From assembly GCF_004912155.1 (NCBI RefSeq), contig NZ_STGX01000023.1:41675-105674 (forward strand): a stretch of 64,000 nt of DNA, read 5' to 3'. This stretch comes from Glycomyces paridis (lineage in GTDB: Bacteria; Actinomycetota; Actinomycetes; Mycobacteriales; Micromonosporaceae). This document shows, piece after piece, positions 25,448-34,344 of this stretch. Made by a program: the position numbers and the translations under genes. Each line of letters begins with the position of its first letter. The stretch's first letter is position 1. Below the pieces are notes generated by a model. It had not been told where the DNA came from and made no database searches. It saw nothing but the letters and a program-made list of their open reading frames with translations.

Positions 25448-26728
25448 ATGAGATTCCCGAGACGCCGAGCGGCGGTGGTCCTCGCCGCCGCCACGGCACT
25501 GGTCGCGGCCGCCTGCAACGGCGGCGGAGGCGCCGCCGACCAGGAGGTCGTCCTCGAAGGCGTGGACGACGGCACCACGCTGACGATGTGGACCCGGGCG
25601 GCCACCGAGGCCCAGTCGCAGCGGCTCGTGGACGCCTACAACGCGAGCCACGAGAACCAGGTCGAACTGACCGTGATCCCCACCGACGACTACCAGACCC
25701 GCGTCGGCACTGCCGCGGGCAACCAGGAGCTGCCCGACCTGTTCGCCCTCGACGTGGTGTTCGCCCCGAACTTCACCACCGCCGGGGCCTACCTCGACAT
25801 CACCGACAGGATCGCGGCCCTCGACTTCGCCGACGCGCTCGCCCCCTCCCACCTGGAGGTCGGCAGCGTCGACGGCCGGCAGTACCTCGTGCCGCACACC
25901 CTCGACCTGTCGGTCCTGTTCTACAACAAGGACCTGTACGAGCAGGCGGGCCTCGACCCCGAGGCGCCGCCGACCACGCTCGCCGAGTTCGCCGAGCAGG
26001 CCCGCGCCGTCGACGCCCTCGGCGGGGACGTCAGCGGCACCTTCTTCGGCGGCAACTGCGGCGGCTGCTTCGTCTTCACCTGGTGGCCCACGATCTGGGC
26101 CTCCGGCGCGGAGGTCATGAACGAGGACGGCACCGAGTCCCTTCTGGACTCGCCTGAGGCCCAAGAGGTCTTCGCGACCTACAGGGGCCTCGTGGAGGAC
26201 GACGCCGTGGCCCCCGGCCACAACGAGGAGACCGGCGCGACCTGGGTGTCGTACTTCCCCGAAGGGAACATCGGGGTCATGCCCATGCCCTCGACCATGC
26301 TCGGGCTCATGCCCGAGGACCTCAACCTCGGCGTCGCCCCGATCCCGGGCATCGACGGCGGGCAGTCCACGTTCGTCGGCGGCGACTCGATCGGCATCAG
26401 CGCCAACTCCGAGCACCCCAACCAGGCGTGGGACTTCCTCCGCTGGAGCCTGGAGGAGGAGCAGCAGGTCGGGCTCATGGCCGCCAACGGCGACGTCATG
26501 GCCCGCACCGACCTCGGCGACAACGAGTACTACGCCTCGAACCCCAACGCGGTCATCATGAACGACCTCGTCGCGGTCGGGCGCACCCCGTACTCGCTCA
26601 ACTTCGGCCAGACCTTCAACGACCCGCAGGGCCCCTGGCTCCCGCTCGTCCGCGAGGCGGTCTACGGCGACGCGAACGCCGACCTGGCCGCGCTGAACGA
26701 CGACGTGACGGCCTCCCTCGCCGGATAG
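25448..26728 (+). CDS. Sugar ABC transporter substrate-binding lipoprotein
   Basis: Extracellular solute-binding protein family 1, 426 aa. The signal peptide ends in a lipobox (LVAAAC at about residue 23), giving a lipid-anchored receptor. The core shows LTMWTRAATEAQSQRLVDAYN, DLFALDVVFAPNF, LFYNKDLYEQAGLDPEAPPTT and NIGVMPMPSTM, all typical of the CUT1 class. AAGGAG is 7 nt before ATG 25448. The two permease genes follow at once, and glycosidases flank the set, so it probably captures arabino-oligosaccharides or other RG-I fragments. Confidence 0.93.
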   Translation: MRFPRRRAAVVLAAATALVAAACNGGGGAADQEVVLEGVDDGTTLTMWTRAATEAQSQRLVDAYNASHENQVELTVIPTDDYQTRVGTAAGNQELPDLFALDVVFAPNFTTAGAYLDITDRIAALDFADALAPSHLEVGSVDGRQYLVPHTLDLSVLFYNKDLYEQAGLDPEAPPTTLAEFAEQARAVDALGGDVSGTFFGGNCGGCFVFTWWPTIWASGAEVMNEDGTESLLDSPEAQEVFATYRGLVEDDAVAPGHNEETGATWVSYFPEGNIGVMPMPSTMLGLMPEDLNLGVAPIPGIDGGQSTFVGGDSIGISANSEHPNQAWDFLRWSLEEEQQVGLMAANGDVMARTDLGDNEYYASNPNAVIMNDLVAVGRTPYSLNFGQTFNDPQGPWLPLVREAVYGDANADLAALNDDVTASLAG

Positions 26729-26745
26729 ACGGGACGAAACTCCAT

Positions 26746-27609
26746 ATGCGACATTCGCGCAAGCTGGCCGGAGCCGCGTACGCCGCCCCCGTGGCGCTGT
26801 TCGTGCTGGTCTTCTTCGTCGCGCCGCTGCTGCTGGTCGGACGCATGTCCGCGTCCGACTGGCCGCTGCTGGCCGGCTACCGGGGCCTCAACCTGCCCGA
26901 GAACTACGAGGGCATCGGCGACGACCCGCTGTTCTGGCCCGCGGTCGGTTTCACGCTCAAGTACACCGGCATCGTGGTCGTCATCCTCATCGGACTCTCG
27001 TTGCTGCTGGCCCTCATCGTCGCCGACCGACGCCGCGGCACCGGGTTCTTCCGGACCGCGTACTTCCTGCCGACCACGCTCGGCCTCGCCTCGGCCTCGC
27101 TGCTGTTCTTCGGCTTCTACAGCCCCGCCATCGGCCCGCTCGACCCGATGCTGGAGGCCCTCGGCCTCGGACCGGTCTCGTGGCTGGGCACCCCCACCGC
27201 GGCACTTTGGTCCACAGTGGTCCTCATCGTGTGGAAGTTCGCCGGGTTTTTCATGATCATCCTGCTCGTCGGCCTCCAGTCGATCCCGCCCGACGTCTAC
27301 GAGGCCGCCCGCCTCGACGGCGCGAACCGCTGGCAGTCCTTCGCGCACATCACCGTCCCGCTCCTGCGCCCCGCCCTCGGCCTCGTCCTCATCCTCTCGG
27401 TCACCGGCTCCCTCCTCGCCTTCGACCAGTTCTTCATCCTCACCAAGGGCGGCCCCGACAACTCCACCGTCACCGTCGTCCAGCTCATCTACCGCGAGGC
27501 CTTCCAGCGCTTCGACCTCGGCGCCGCCGCCGCGATCTCCGTGGTCGTGCTCGCCGCGCTCCTGGTGCTCAACATCGCCCAGTTCCGGGCCCTGCGAAAG
27601 GACCATTGA
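26746..27609 (+). CDS. Sugar ABC transporter permease (MalF type)
   Basis: The 287-aa membrane protein has six helices, starting AAPVALFVLVFFVAPLLLVG, and the EAA loop YEAARLDGANRWQSFAHITVPLLRP that docks the ATPase. It follows the binding-protein gene by 17 nt and overlaps the next permease by TGATG. It forms a heterodimer with that gene's product. Confidence 0.93.
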   Translation: MRHSRKLAGAAYAAPVALFVLVFFVAPLLLVGRMSASDWPLLAGYRGLNLPENYEGIGDDPLFWPAVGFTLKYTGIVVVILIGLSLLLALIVADRRRGTGFFRTAYFLPTTLGLASASLLFFGFYSPAIGPLDPMLEALGLGPVSWLGTPTAALWSTVVLIVWKFAGFFMIILLVGLQSIPPDVYEAARLDGANRWQSFAHITVPLLRPALGLVLILSVTGSLLAFDQFFILTKGGPDNSTVTVVQLIYREAFQRFDLGAAAAISVVVLAALLVLNIAQFRALRKDH

Positions 27610-28427
27610 TGCGCACGCGCCTGTGGACCACCTCGTACTACGCGCTCGCGGGGGGCCTGTCGGTCCTGTTCCTGTTCCCGCTCGTGTGGACCGGCTACGC
27701 CTCGGTCGCCCCCCACGGGGCCACTCACCAGCAGGACGGCTTCGGGTTCGGCAACTACACCGCCCTCCTCGACTACGACGCCGGGCTCCTGCGGTACCTG
27801 TGGAACAGCACCTTCGTCTCGCTCCTCACCGTCGCCTTCACGCTCGCCCTGTCGATCCTCGGCGGCTACGCGTTCGCCCGCTTCACCTTCCGCGGCCGCG
27901 ACACCCTCTTCGTGCTCACCCTCGCCATCCTCATGGTCCCCTACTCGACGCTCCTCATCCCGCTCTACTCGATGCTCGGGGACCTCGGGATGCGCGGCAG
28001 CCTCGTCGGGCTCTCGCTCGTCCTCACCCTCTACCAGCTGCCGTTCGCGGTGTTCATGATGCGCATCTCCTTCGAGGCCGTGCCCAAGGAGATCGAGGAG
28101 TCCGCCATGTGCGACGGCGCCGGCACCTTCGGCGTACTCACCCGCATCATGCTCTTCGCCGTGTGGCCCGGCCTCGTCACCGTGGGCCTGTTCTCGTTCC
28201 TGGCCGCCTGGAACGACTTCATCGCCCCGCTCATTCTCGTCAGCGAGGCCGACAAGGCCGTGCTGCCGGTGGCCATCGCCAACCTCCGCCAGCAGTCGAT
28301 GGGCGCCATCGACTTCGGTGCGACACAGGCCGGCGTGGTCGTCATGGCGCTGCCGTGCCTGGTGCTCTTCGCACTGCTCCAGCGCCACTACGTCCGAGGA
28401 TTCATGTCAGGAGCGATCAAGGGATGA
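27609..28427 (+). CDS. Carbohydrate ABC transporter permease (MalG type)
   Basis: The 272-aa partner permease has the EAA motif IEESAMCDGAGTFGVLTRIMLFAVWPG and a C terminus LLQRHYVRGFMSGAIKG typical of MalG-like subunits. Here the usual EAAxIDGA reads EESAMCDGA. The stop overlaps the start of the following GH127 gene (ATGA). No ATPase gene lies in the locus; actinomycete CUT1 systems commonly share one MsiK-type ATPase. Confidence 0.93.
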   Translation: MRTRLWTTSYYALAGGLSVLFLFPLVWTGYASVAPHGATHQQDGFGFGNYTALLDYDAGLLRYLWNSTFVSLLTVAFTLALSILGGYAFARFTFRGRDTLFVLTLAILMVPYSTLLIPLYSMLGDLGMRGSLVGLSLVLTLYQLPFAVFMMRISFEAVPKEIEESAMCDGAGTFGVLTRIMLFAVWPGLVTVGLFSFLAAWNDFIAPLILVSEADKAVLPVAIANLRQQSMGAIDFGATQAGVVVMALPCLVLFALLQRHYVRGFMSGAIKG

Positions 28428-30298
28428 CCACGTCCACACCCGTACTGCCGCCCACCGGGACGCTGCGCCCGCTGGGCCTCGACGAGGTCCGCATCACCGG
28501 CGGGCACTGGGGCGAGCGGCAGGCGGTCAACGCCGGGGCCACCATCGGCCACTGCCTCCACTGGCTCGAGGCCCTCGGCTGGATCGGCAACTTCGACCGC
28601 GCCGCCGAGGGCGCGCCCTTCGAGCGGGCCGGCCGCGAGTTCGCCGACTCGGAGGTCTACAAGCTCGCCGAGGCCATGGCCTGGGAGATCGGCCGCACCG
28701 GCGACCCCGCGCTCGAAGCCGAGTTCGTCCGCCTCACCGAAAGGATCGGCGCCGCCCAGCACGCCGACGGCTACCTCAACACCAGGTTCGGGGGCCCCGG
28801 CCAGGAGCCTCGGTACGCGAACCTCGAATGGGGCCACGAGCTCTACTGCTACGGGCACCTCATCCAGGCCGCCGTCGCCCGCCTGCGCACCCGCGGCGAG
28901 GACGCGTTCACCGCGATCGCCCGCCGCGCCGCCGACCACGTGTGCGAGGTCTTCGGTCCCGGCGGCGTCGAGCGCATCTGCGGCCACGCCGAGATCGAGG
29001 TGGCGCTGGCCGAGTTCGCCCGCGCCACCGGCGAGGCGCGCTACCTGGAGCAGGCCCGGCTGTTCGTCGAGCGGCACGGCGCCAAGACCCTGCCCGAGGC
29101 CGGGTTCTACTACCAGGACGACGTCGCGGTGCGCGACGCCGAGGTCCTGCGCGGCCACGCCGTGCGCGCCCTGTACCTCTCCTCGGGAGCGATCGACGTC
29201 GCCGTGGACACCGGCGACACGGCCCTGCTGGAGGCCGTACGCCGCCAATGGGACCGCACCCTCGCGCGCCGCACCCACCTCACCGGCGGCATGGGCTCGC
29301 AGTACCAGGACGAGGCGTTCGGCCGGGACTTCGCGCTCGGCCCCGACCGGGCCTACGCCGAGTCCTGCGCCGGGATCGGCGCGGTCATGACCGCCTGGCG
29401 GCTGCTCCTGGCGACCGGCGAGGCCTCCTGCGCCGACCTCATCGAGCGCGTCAGCTGGAACGTCCTCGCGGGCGCGGTCGCCCCCGACGGGCGGTCGTTC
29501 TTCTACGCCAACCCGCTCCACCAGCGCACCGCCGACGCCGACCCGCCGCCCGACGCGGCGCTCCCGCACGTGCGGGCCGGGGGTCGCCGCGCCCCCTGGT
29601 TCGACGTCTCCTGCTGCCCCACGAACCTGGCGCGCACCTTCGCCCAGTACGCGGTGTACCTCGCGACCGCCGACGACCGCGGCGTGCAGCTCCACCAGTA
29701 CGCCCCCGCCGCGATCGACACCGAGGTCGCCGGGAAGCGCCTGGCGCTCTCGGTCGCGACCGCCTACCCCGAGGACGGGGCCGTGACGGTCCGAGTCGAG
29801 GCCAACGGCGGCGGCGAGCGCACCGTGTCGCTGCGCGTCCCGGCCTGGGCCGAGGGTGCCCGCGTCACCGGCCCGGACGGCACCGCGCGCCCCGCCGCGC
29901 CCGGGACGTACGCCGAGGTCACCGCCGCATTCGCGCCGGGCGACGAGATCCGCCTCGACCTGCCCGTGGCACCGCGCTGGAGCCTGCCGGACCCGCGCGT
30001 CGACGCGGTGCGCGGCTGCGCCGCCGTCGAACGCGGACCGGTGGTCTACTGCGCCGAGTCGCTCGACCTCCCCGGCGGCGACCTCGACGAGCTCACCGTC
30101 GACGCCGCGACCGCCCCGATCGAGCGCGGGGGCCGCGTCCTGGTGGCCGCCACCGTCCACGACCGGCCCGACGGCTGGCCCTACGGGCCGGCCGCCCCCG
30201 AAGGCGAGGGCAAGCCCGTCGAGCTCGTCCTCGTCCCGTTCCACCTGCGGGCCACCAGGGGCCCCGCCGCGATGCGGGTGTGGCTGCCGCAGGAGTGA
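28424..30298 (+). CDS. GH127 beta-L-arabinofuranosidase (HypBA1 type)
   Basis: Cytoplasmic 624-aa enzyme without a signal peptide, in line with hydrolysis after import. It begins GTLRPLGLDEVRITGGHWGER and carries the GH127 active-site set: Glu297 (YQDEAFG; acid/base, 16 residues before the metal Glu as in HypBA1), Glu313-Ser-Cys315 (YAESC), and Cys397-Cys398 (VSCCPTN), the Zn-thiolate pair with the nucleophile. HypBA1 releases L-arabinose from beta-1,2-linked arabinobiose. It is the last gene of the operon, coupled by ATGA to the permease gene, and is followed by a strong hairpin. Confidence 0.93.
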   Translation: MTTSTPVLPPTGTLRPLGLDEVRITGGHWGERQAVNAGATIGHCLHWLEALGWIGNFDRAAEGAPFERAGREFADSEVYKLAEAMAWEIGRTGDPALEAEFVRLTERIGAAQHADGYLNTRFGGPGQEPRYANLEWGHELYCYGHLIQAAVARLRTRGEDAFTAIARRAADHVCEVFGPGGVERICGHAEIEVALAEFARATGEARYLEQARLFVERHGAKTLPEAGFYYQDDVAVRDAEVLRGHAVRALYLSSGAIDVAVDTGDTALLEAVRRQWDRTLARRTHLTGGMGSQYQDEAFGRDFALGPDRAYAESCAGIGAVMTAWRLLLATGEASCADLIERVSWNVLAGAVAPDGRSFFYANPLHQRTADADPPPDAALPHVRAGGRRAPWFDVSCCPTNLARTFAQYAVYLATADDRGVQLHQYAPAAIDTEVAGKRLALSVATAYPEDGAVTVRVEANGGGERTVSLRVPAWAEGARVTGPDGTARPAAPGTYAEVTAAFAPGDEIRLDLPVAPRWSLPDPRVDAVRGCAAVERGPVVYCAESLDLPGGDLDELTVDAATAPIERGGRVLVAATVHDRPDGWPYGPAAPEGEGKPVELVLVPFHLRATRGPAAMRVWLPQE

Positions 30299-30301
30299 GG
30301 G

Positions 30302-30345
30302 AGGCGGGGCCGGCGCGCGCCGCGATCCGGCGCGGGCCGGCCCCG
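30302..30345 (+). terminator. Terminator of the glycosidase/ABC operon
   Basis: GGGGCCGGC (30306-30314) pairs with GCCGGCCCC (30336-30344), extended by GCGCGCCG/CGGCGCG toward a CGAT loop. It starts a few bases after the GH127 stop. Confidence 0.8.
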
Positions 30346-30404
30346 TGTCTTGAAGGCCCTGTGTCTTGACGGCCCGGTGTTGACGGCCCAGTGCTGATGG
30401 GCCC
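30345..30404 (+). repeat. Four short tandem repeats GTGTCTTGACGGCCC
   Basis: Four imperfect head-to-tail copies of 14-16 nt begin at 30345, 30361, 30377 and 30391 (GTGTCTTGAAGGCCCT, GTGTCTTGACGGCCCG, GTGTTGACGGCCCA, GTGCTGATGGGCCC). They sit between the operon terminator and the next gene. TTGACGG within the units resembles a -35 box. Confidence 0.6.
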
Positions 30405-30524
30405 GTGTCGTCACCGTGACCCGACTTCCTTCGAGAATCGCACCGGGAGTCCAAGGGCCGCTTGGTCTTGCACCTTTAGGATGAGGTCCGTCGGGTGGGT
30501 CAGACGGAGACGAGGAACAGAATA

Positions 30525-31313
<789 letters not shown>

Positions 31314-31317
31314 GCGC

Positions 31318-31701
31318 CTAGGCGGCCAGCGCCTGGTCGTAGGCCCGCCGTGCCTCGATGATGTCCGGCTGGTGCCGTTCGGCCCAGGCGAGCAGGCCCG
31401 TCAGGTGCCCGTAAAGCTCCCGCGCGCTCTCGGTCGCGCGGTACTCGACCTTCGGCGGGACGGTCGGGTAGACGGTCCTGGTCAGCAGGCCGTCCCGTTC
31501 GAGGTTCCGCAGCGTCAGCGTGAGCATCCGGCGGCTGATGCCGGGGATCGAGCGCTCGAGCTCGGTGTAGCGCACGGGCTCGCGGATGGCCGCGACCAGG
31601 ATCGACACCGACCACTTCCCGGCCACCCGGTCGATGATCTGCACGATCGGGCAGGCCTCGGCCTGGACGTCGGACAGCGGGGTCTCGCAGTCGTCGCTCA
31701 T
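31318..31701 (-). CDS. HxlR family transcriptional regulator
   Basis: The 127-aa winged-helix regulator has the HxlR pattern: an N-terminal Cys (EACPIVQIIDRVAGKWS), then the recognition region YTELERSIPGISRRMLTLTLRNLERDGLLTR and the wing VEYRATESARELY. ATG 31701 has GAGG 7 nt upstream; the frame extends 25 residues further but without a better start. Such proteins often sense thiol-reactive or electrophilic compounds through the Cys. It is divergent from a drug-exporter-type MFS gene, its likely target. Confidence 0.9.
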   Translation of the reverse strand: MSDDCETPLSDVQAEACPIVQIIDRVAGKWSVSILVAAIREPVRYTELERSIPGISRRMLTLTLRNLERDGLLTRTVYPTVPPKVEYRATESARELYGHLTGLLAWAERHQPDIIEARRAYDQALAA

Positions 31702-31769
31702 CGGTGTGCCTCGAATCACTCTGGTCTCGGATGCCGTTCGACCTGGACGGGAACATCCATGTCCCCCCA

Positions 31770-31839
31770 GGCACATGAAAGTGCCTTCTTACGGATTCCT
31801 TCATTGGAACACATGATGGCTCCAGGAACAAATAGTTCC
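31770..31839. promoter_or_regulatory. Palindromes between hxlR-type gene and MFS gene
   Basis: Two inverted repeats stand out in the 161-nt divergent gap: GGCAC-ATGAAA-GTGCC (31770-31785) and GGAAC-AAATA-GTTCC (31825-31839). The second overlaps the likely -10 region of the MFS promoter (TTGGAA at 31805). A third, weaker one, GGGAACAT/ATGTCCCC, lies at 31749-31765. They are candidate HxlR operators. Confidence 0.5.
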
Positions 31840-31862
31840 CCGTTGAACGAAGGAGCCCCCGA

Positions 31863-33314
31863 ATGCCGACCGCGACGCAGGCGAGCCTCAGCCGCCGCTG
31901 GCTCACCGTCATGGTCCTGCTCGCCGCGCAGGTCATGATCATCCTCGACCAGAACATCGTCACCATCGCCCTCCCCGCCATCCGCGACGACCTCGGCTTC
32001 TCCCAGTCGAACCTCGTGTGGACCGTCAACGCCTACGTCATCCCCTTCGGCGGCCTGCTCCTCCTCGCCGGCCGCCTCGGCGACCTCATCAGCCGCAAAC
32101 GGGTCTTCCTCGCCGGCCTCGCGCTGTTCACCCTCGCCTCGGCCGCCATCGGCTTCGCCGACACGCAGTCGCTCCTCCTCGCCGGGCGCTTCGTGCAGGG
32201 CATCGGCGGCGCCGTCGCCTCCGCCGGGCTCCTCGGCATGGTCGTCATGCTCCTGCCCGAACCCGCGCAGCAGGCCAAGGGCATCGGCGCCTTCGGCTTC
32301 GCCTCCGCCGGCGGCGGCGCACTCGGCAGCGTGATCGGCGGCCTCCTCACCGAGGCCGTCGGCTGGGAGTCGATCTTCTTCATCAACGTCCCGCTCGGCG
32401 TCGCCGTCGCCGTCCTCGCCTGGCGCCTGCTCGACGACGACCGCGGCATCGGCCTCAAGGCCGGGGCCGACATCGTCGGCGCCGTCCTCGTCACCGCCGG
32501 CGTCATGCTCGCCGTCTACACCCTCATCGAGGTCGAACACCAGGGCTGGAACTCCCCGCGCACCCTCGGCCTCGGCGCCCTCGCCGCGCTTCTCGTCGCC
32601 GGGTTCCTCCTGCGCCAGGCCAAGGCCGCCACCCCGCTCGTCCCGCTGCGCATCCTCTTCTCCCGCACCGTTGCCGGAGCCAACCTGACGCAGGCGCTCA
32701 TGGTCGGCGCGGCCTTCGGGTTCATGTACTTCACCGTCCTCTACCTCCAGCAGGTCCTCGACTTCGCCCCCGCCGCCGCCGGCCTCGCGTTCCTGCCCGC
32801 GCCGCTGGTCATCGCCTCGGTGTCCATGTGGGTCGCCCCGCGCCTGCTCGCCCGGTTCGACCCGCGCCGCATCGCGATCACCGGCCTCGCCGTCATGATC
32901 GCCGGGTTCGCGCTCTTCGCCCAGATGCGCGCCGACGGCACCTACCTCGCCGACGTCCTGCCCGGCATGATCTCCGCCCCGCTCGGCTTCGGCCTCACCA
33001 TGCCCGCCCTCATGACCCTCGGCATGGCCGGCTCCCGCCCCGAGGACGCCGGCGTCACCTCCGGCCTGTTCAACACCGCCCAGCAGGTCGGAGGCGCTGT
33101 CGGCCTCGCCGTCCTGAGCACCGTCGTCGCCGCCCGCACCGCGGGCCTCGCCGAAGGCGGCGCGAGCGAGGCCGAGGCGCTGGCGGGCGGCTTCCGGCTC
33201 GGCTACGGAGTCGCGGGGGTGTTCGTGGCGGTGGCGCTGGTGATCGCGGCGACGCTCATGCGCCCGCGCCGCGAGGCGCCCGTGGCGGAGCCGGTCCCGG
33301 CGGGCGTGGCGTAG
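31863..33314 (+). CDS. MFS transporter, DHA2 (EmrB/QacA-like) drug-exporter family
   Basis: The 483-aa proton antiporter has 14 hydrophobic helices. Family motifs are seen: LDQNIVTIALPAIRDDLGFS (motif D1), GRLGDLISRKRVFLAG (motif A) and GRFVQGIGGAVASAG (motif B), with PLGVAVAVLAWRLL (motif C-like GP region). AAGGAG lies 7 nt before ATG 31863. Divergence from an HxlR gene suggests inducible export of a toxic compound. Confidence 0.92.
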   Translation: MPTATQASLSRRWLTVMVLLAAQVMIILDQNIVTIALPAIRDDLGFSQSNLVWTVNAYVIPFGGLLLLAGRLGDLISRKRVFLAGLALFTLASAAIGFADTQSLLLAGRFVQGIGGAVASAGLLGMVVMLLPEPAQQAKGIGAFGFASAGGGALGSVIGGLLTEAVGWESIFFINVPLGVAVAVLAWRLLDDDRGIGLKAGADIVGAVLVTAGVMLAVYTLIEVEHQGWNSPRTLGLGALAALLVAGFLLRQAKAATPLVPLRILFSRTVAGANLTQALMVGAAFGFMYFTVLYLQQVLDFAPAAAGLAFLPAPLVIASVSMWVAPRLLARFDPRRIAITGLAVMIAGFALFAQMRADGTYLADVLPGMISAPLGFGLTMPALMTLGMAGSRPEDAGVTSGLFNTAQQVGGAVGLAVLSTVVAARTAGLAEGGASEAEALAGGFRLGYGVAGVFVAVALVIAATLMRPRREAPVAEPVPAGVA

Positions 33315-33321
33315 CGCAGCG

Positions 33322-33357
33322 AAGGGGCCGCCGTCCGATCCGGACGGCGGCCCCTTC
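33322..33357. terminator. Hairpin after MFS gene
   Basis: AAGGGGCCGCCGTCC pairs with GGACGGCGGCCCCTT around a short GATC-type loop, directly behind the MFS stop. It also lies at the 3' end of the convergent small membrane-protein gene. Confidence 0.85.
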
Positions 33358-33370
33358 GGCGTCTGCGAGG

Positions 33371-33800
33371 TTAACGCCTGCTGCTGCGCGGCGACGATGA
33401 CCTGGACGAGCTTCGCGACGTCCTCGGGGTTGCCGGCCTTGAGGTTCACCTTGCGCTGCTTGCCGCTCTGCTGGAGGCGCAGCACGTTCTGGCCGTCGAA
33501 CCACAGGCGCTCGCCCTTGGGCGCGCCGTAGGTCCGGGCCCGGTAGCCGAAGAGGGCGTGCATGTACAGGCCGCCGGTCGTGAAGTCGAAGCTGTACACG
33601 GGCATCGTGAACGAGAGGACGCCGCCGACGGTGAACAGCGCGCCGAGGAAGAGGTAGAGCGAGAGGTAGCCGCCGACGAGGGCGATGAGGCCGATGACGA
33701 GGAACAGGGCCCCGGCGACGACGAAGAGGATCGAGTACAGGGACTTGTAGCGGACCTTCAGGATCGGCTGGGCGGGCGGCTGGGGCGCGGGCGGGTACAT
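33371..33800 (-). CDS. Small two-helix membrane protein of unknown function, stop codon apparently lost
   Basis: From ATG 33800 (AGGAG 7 nt upstream) the product starts MYPPAPQPPAQPILKVRYKS, followed by two hydrophobic helices (SILFVVAGALFLVIGLIALVGGYL, YLFLGALFTVGGVLSF) and a C-terminal soluble part (GAPKGERLWFDGQNVLRLQQSGKQ... ending VIVAAQQQALT). The plausible end is near 33371, where TAA lies in the +1 frame. In its own frame no stop appears until 31716, antisense across the terminator and the whole MFS gene, which cannot be real coding sequence. A one-base indel or a lost stop is the simplest reading. Function unknown. Confidence 0.6.
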
Positions 33801-33858
33801 GAGGGCTCTCCTGGTGACGATGGGGCGAGGGGGTGCCGCCAGACTAGCAGCGGCCCGC

Positions 33859-34239
33859 TCACAGCTGCGTGAGCGCGAACACCAGCGCCAGCGCGGGCAG
33901 AATCCCCTGCTTGAGGGCGGCGGCGACCATGAAGCGGTTCGCCTTGTAGAGGATCAGTGCGGCGGCGACCATCGAGGCGCACGAGAAGACGATGAGGGTC
34001 CAGCCGACCTCGGGCTGCCAGCGCACGACCGCGACCCCGGCGATGGCGCCGACGGCGAGGAACAGGTTGTACCAGCCCTGGTTGTAGGCCCAGAGGCGGA
34101 CCGCTCCGACGTCGGGCGTGGCGACCTTGAAGACCCAGCGGTGCACCCTCGGATCGGCGAACCGCAGGCTCTCCATGCCCCAGATGTACACGTGCACGAG
34201 CCCGGAGAGCGCGGCGAGGACCTGAACGACGACCAGCAT
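33859..34239 (-). CDS. DUF1304 family membrane protein
   Basis: A 126-aa protein with four helices. The family pattern is clear: LSGLVHVYIWGMESLRFADPRVHRWVF, then AYNQGWYNLFLAVGAIAG. ATG 34239 was chosen over an upstream in-frame codon because it opens directly with the first helix. DUF1304 proteins have no established function. The gene lies downstream of the exo-rhamnogalacturonan lyase gene on the same strand but is separated from it by a hairpin. Confidence 0.85.
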   Translation of the reverse strand: MLVVVQVLAALSGLVHVYIWGMESLRFADPRVHRWVFKVATPDVGAVRLWAYNQGWYNLFLAVGAIAGVAVVRWQPEVGWTLIVFSCASMVAAALILYKANRFMVAAALKQGILPALALVFALTQL

Positions 34240-34299
34240 GGTCGCATTCTCGCCGATCGGACGCCACTGAACCGGCAAATGCGTCGAAACACTCCGAAA

Positions 34300-34344
34300 T
34301 CCTTCGATGCCGCCGGTCCCCTCGCGGGGACCGGCGGCGAAGGC
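34300..34344 (-). terminator. Terminator of the PL26-like lyase gene
   Basis: GCCGCCGGTCCC (34309-34320) pairs with GGGACCGGCGGC (34327-34338), extended by CCTTCG/CGAAGG outside the stem. It lies just after the lyase stop codon on the minus strand. Confidence 0.85.

Noticed and set aside
31716..33370. In-frame continuation of the small membrane protein across the MFS gene
   Set aside because: It runs through a terminator and antisense to a well-supported transporter gene and has no domain features; treated as the result of a missing stop.
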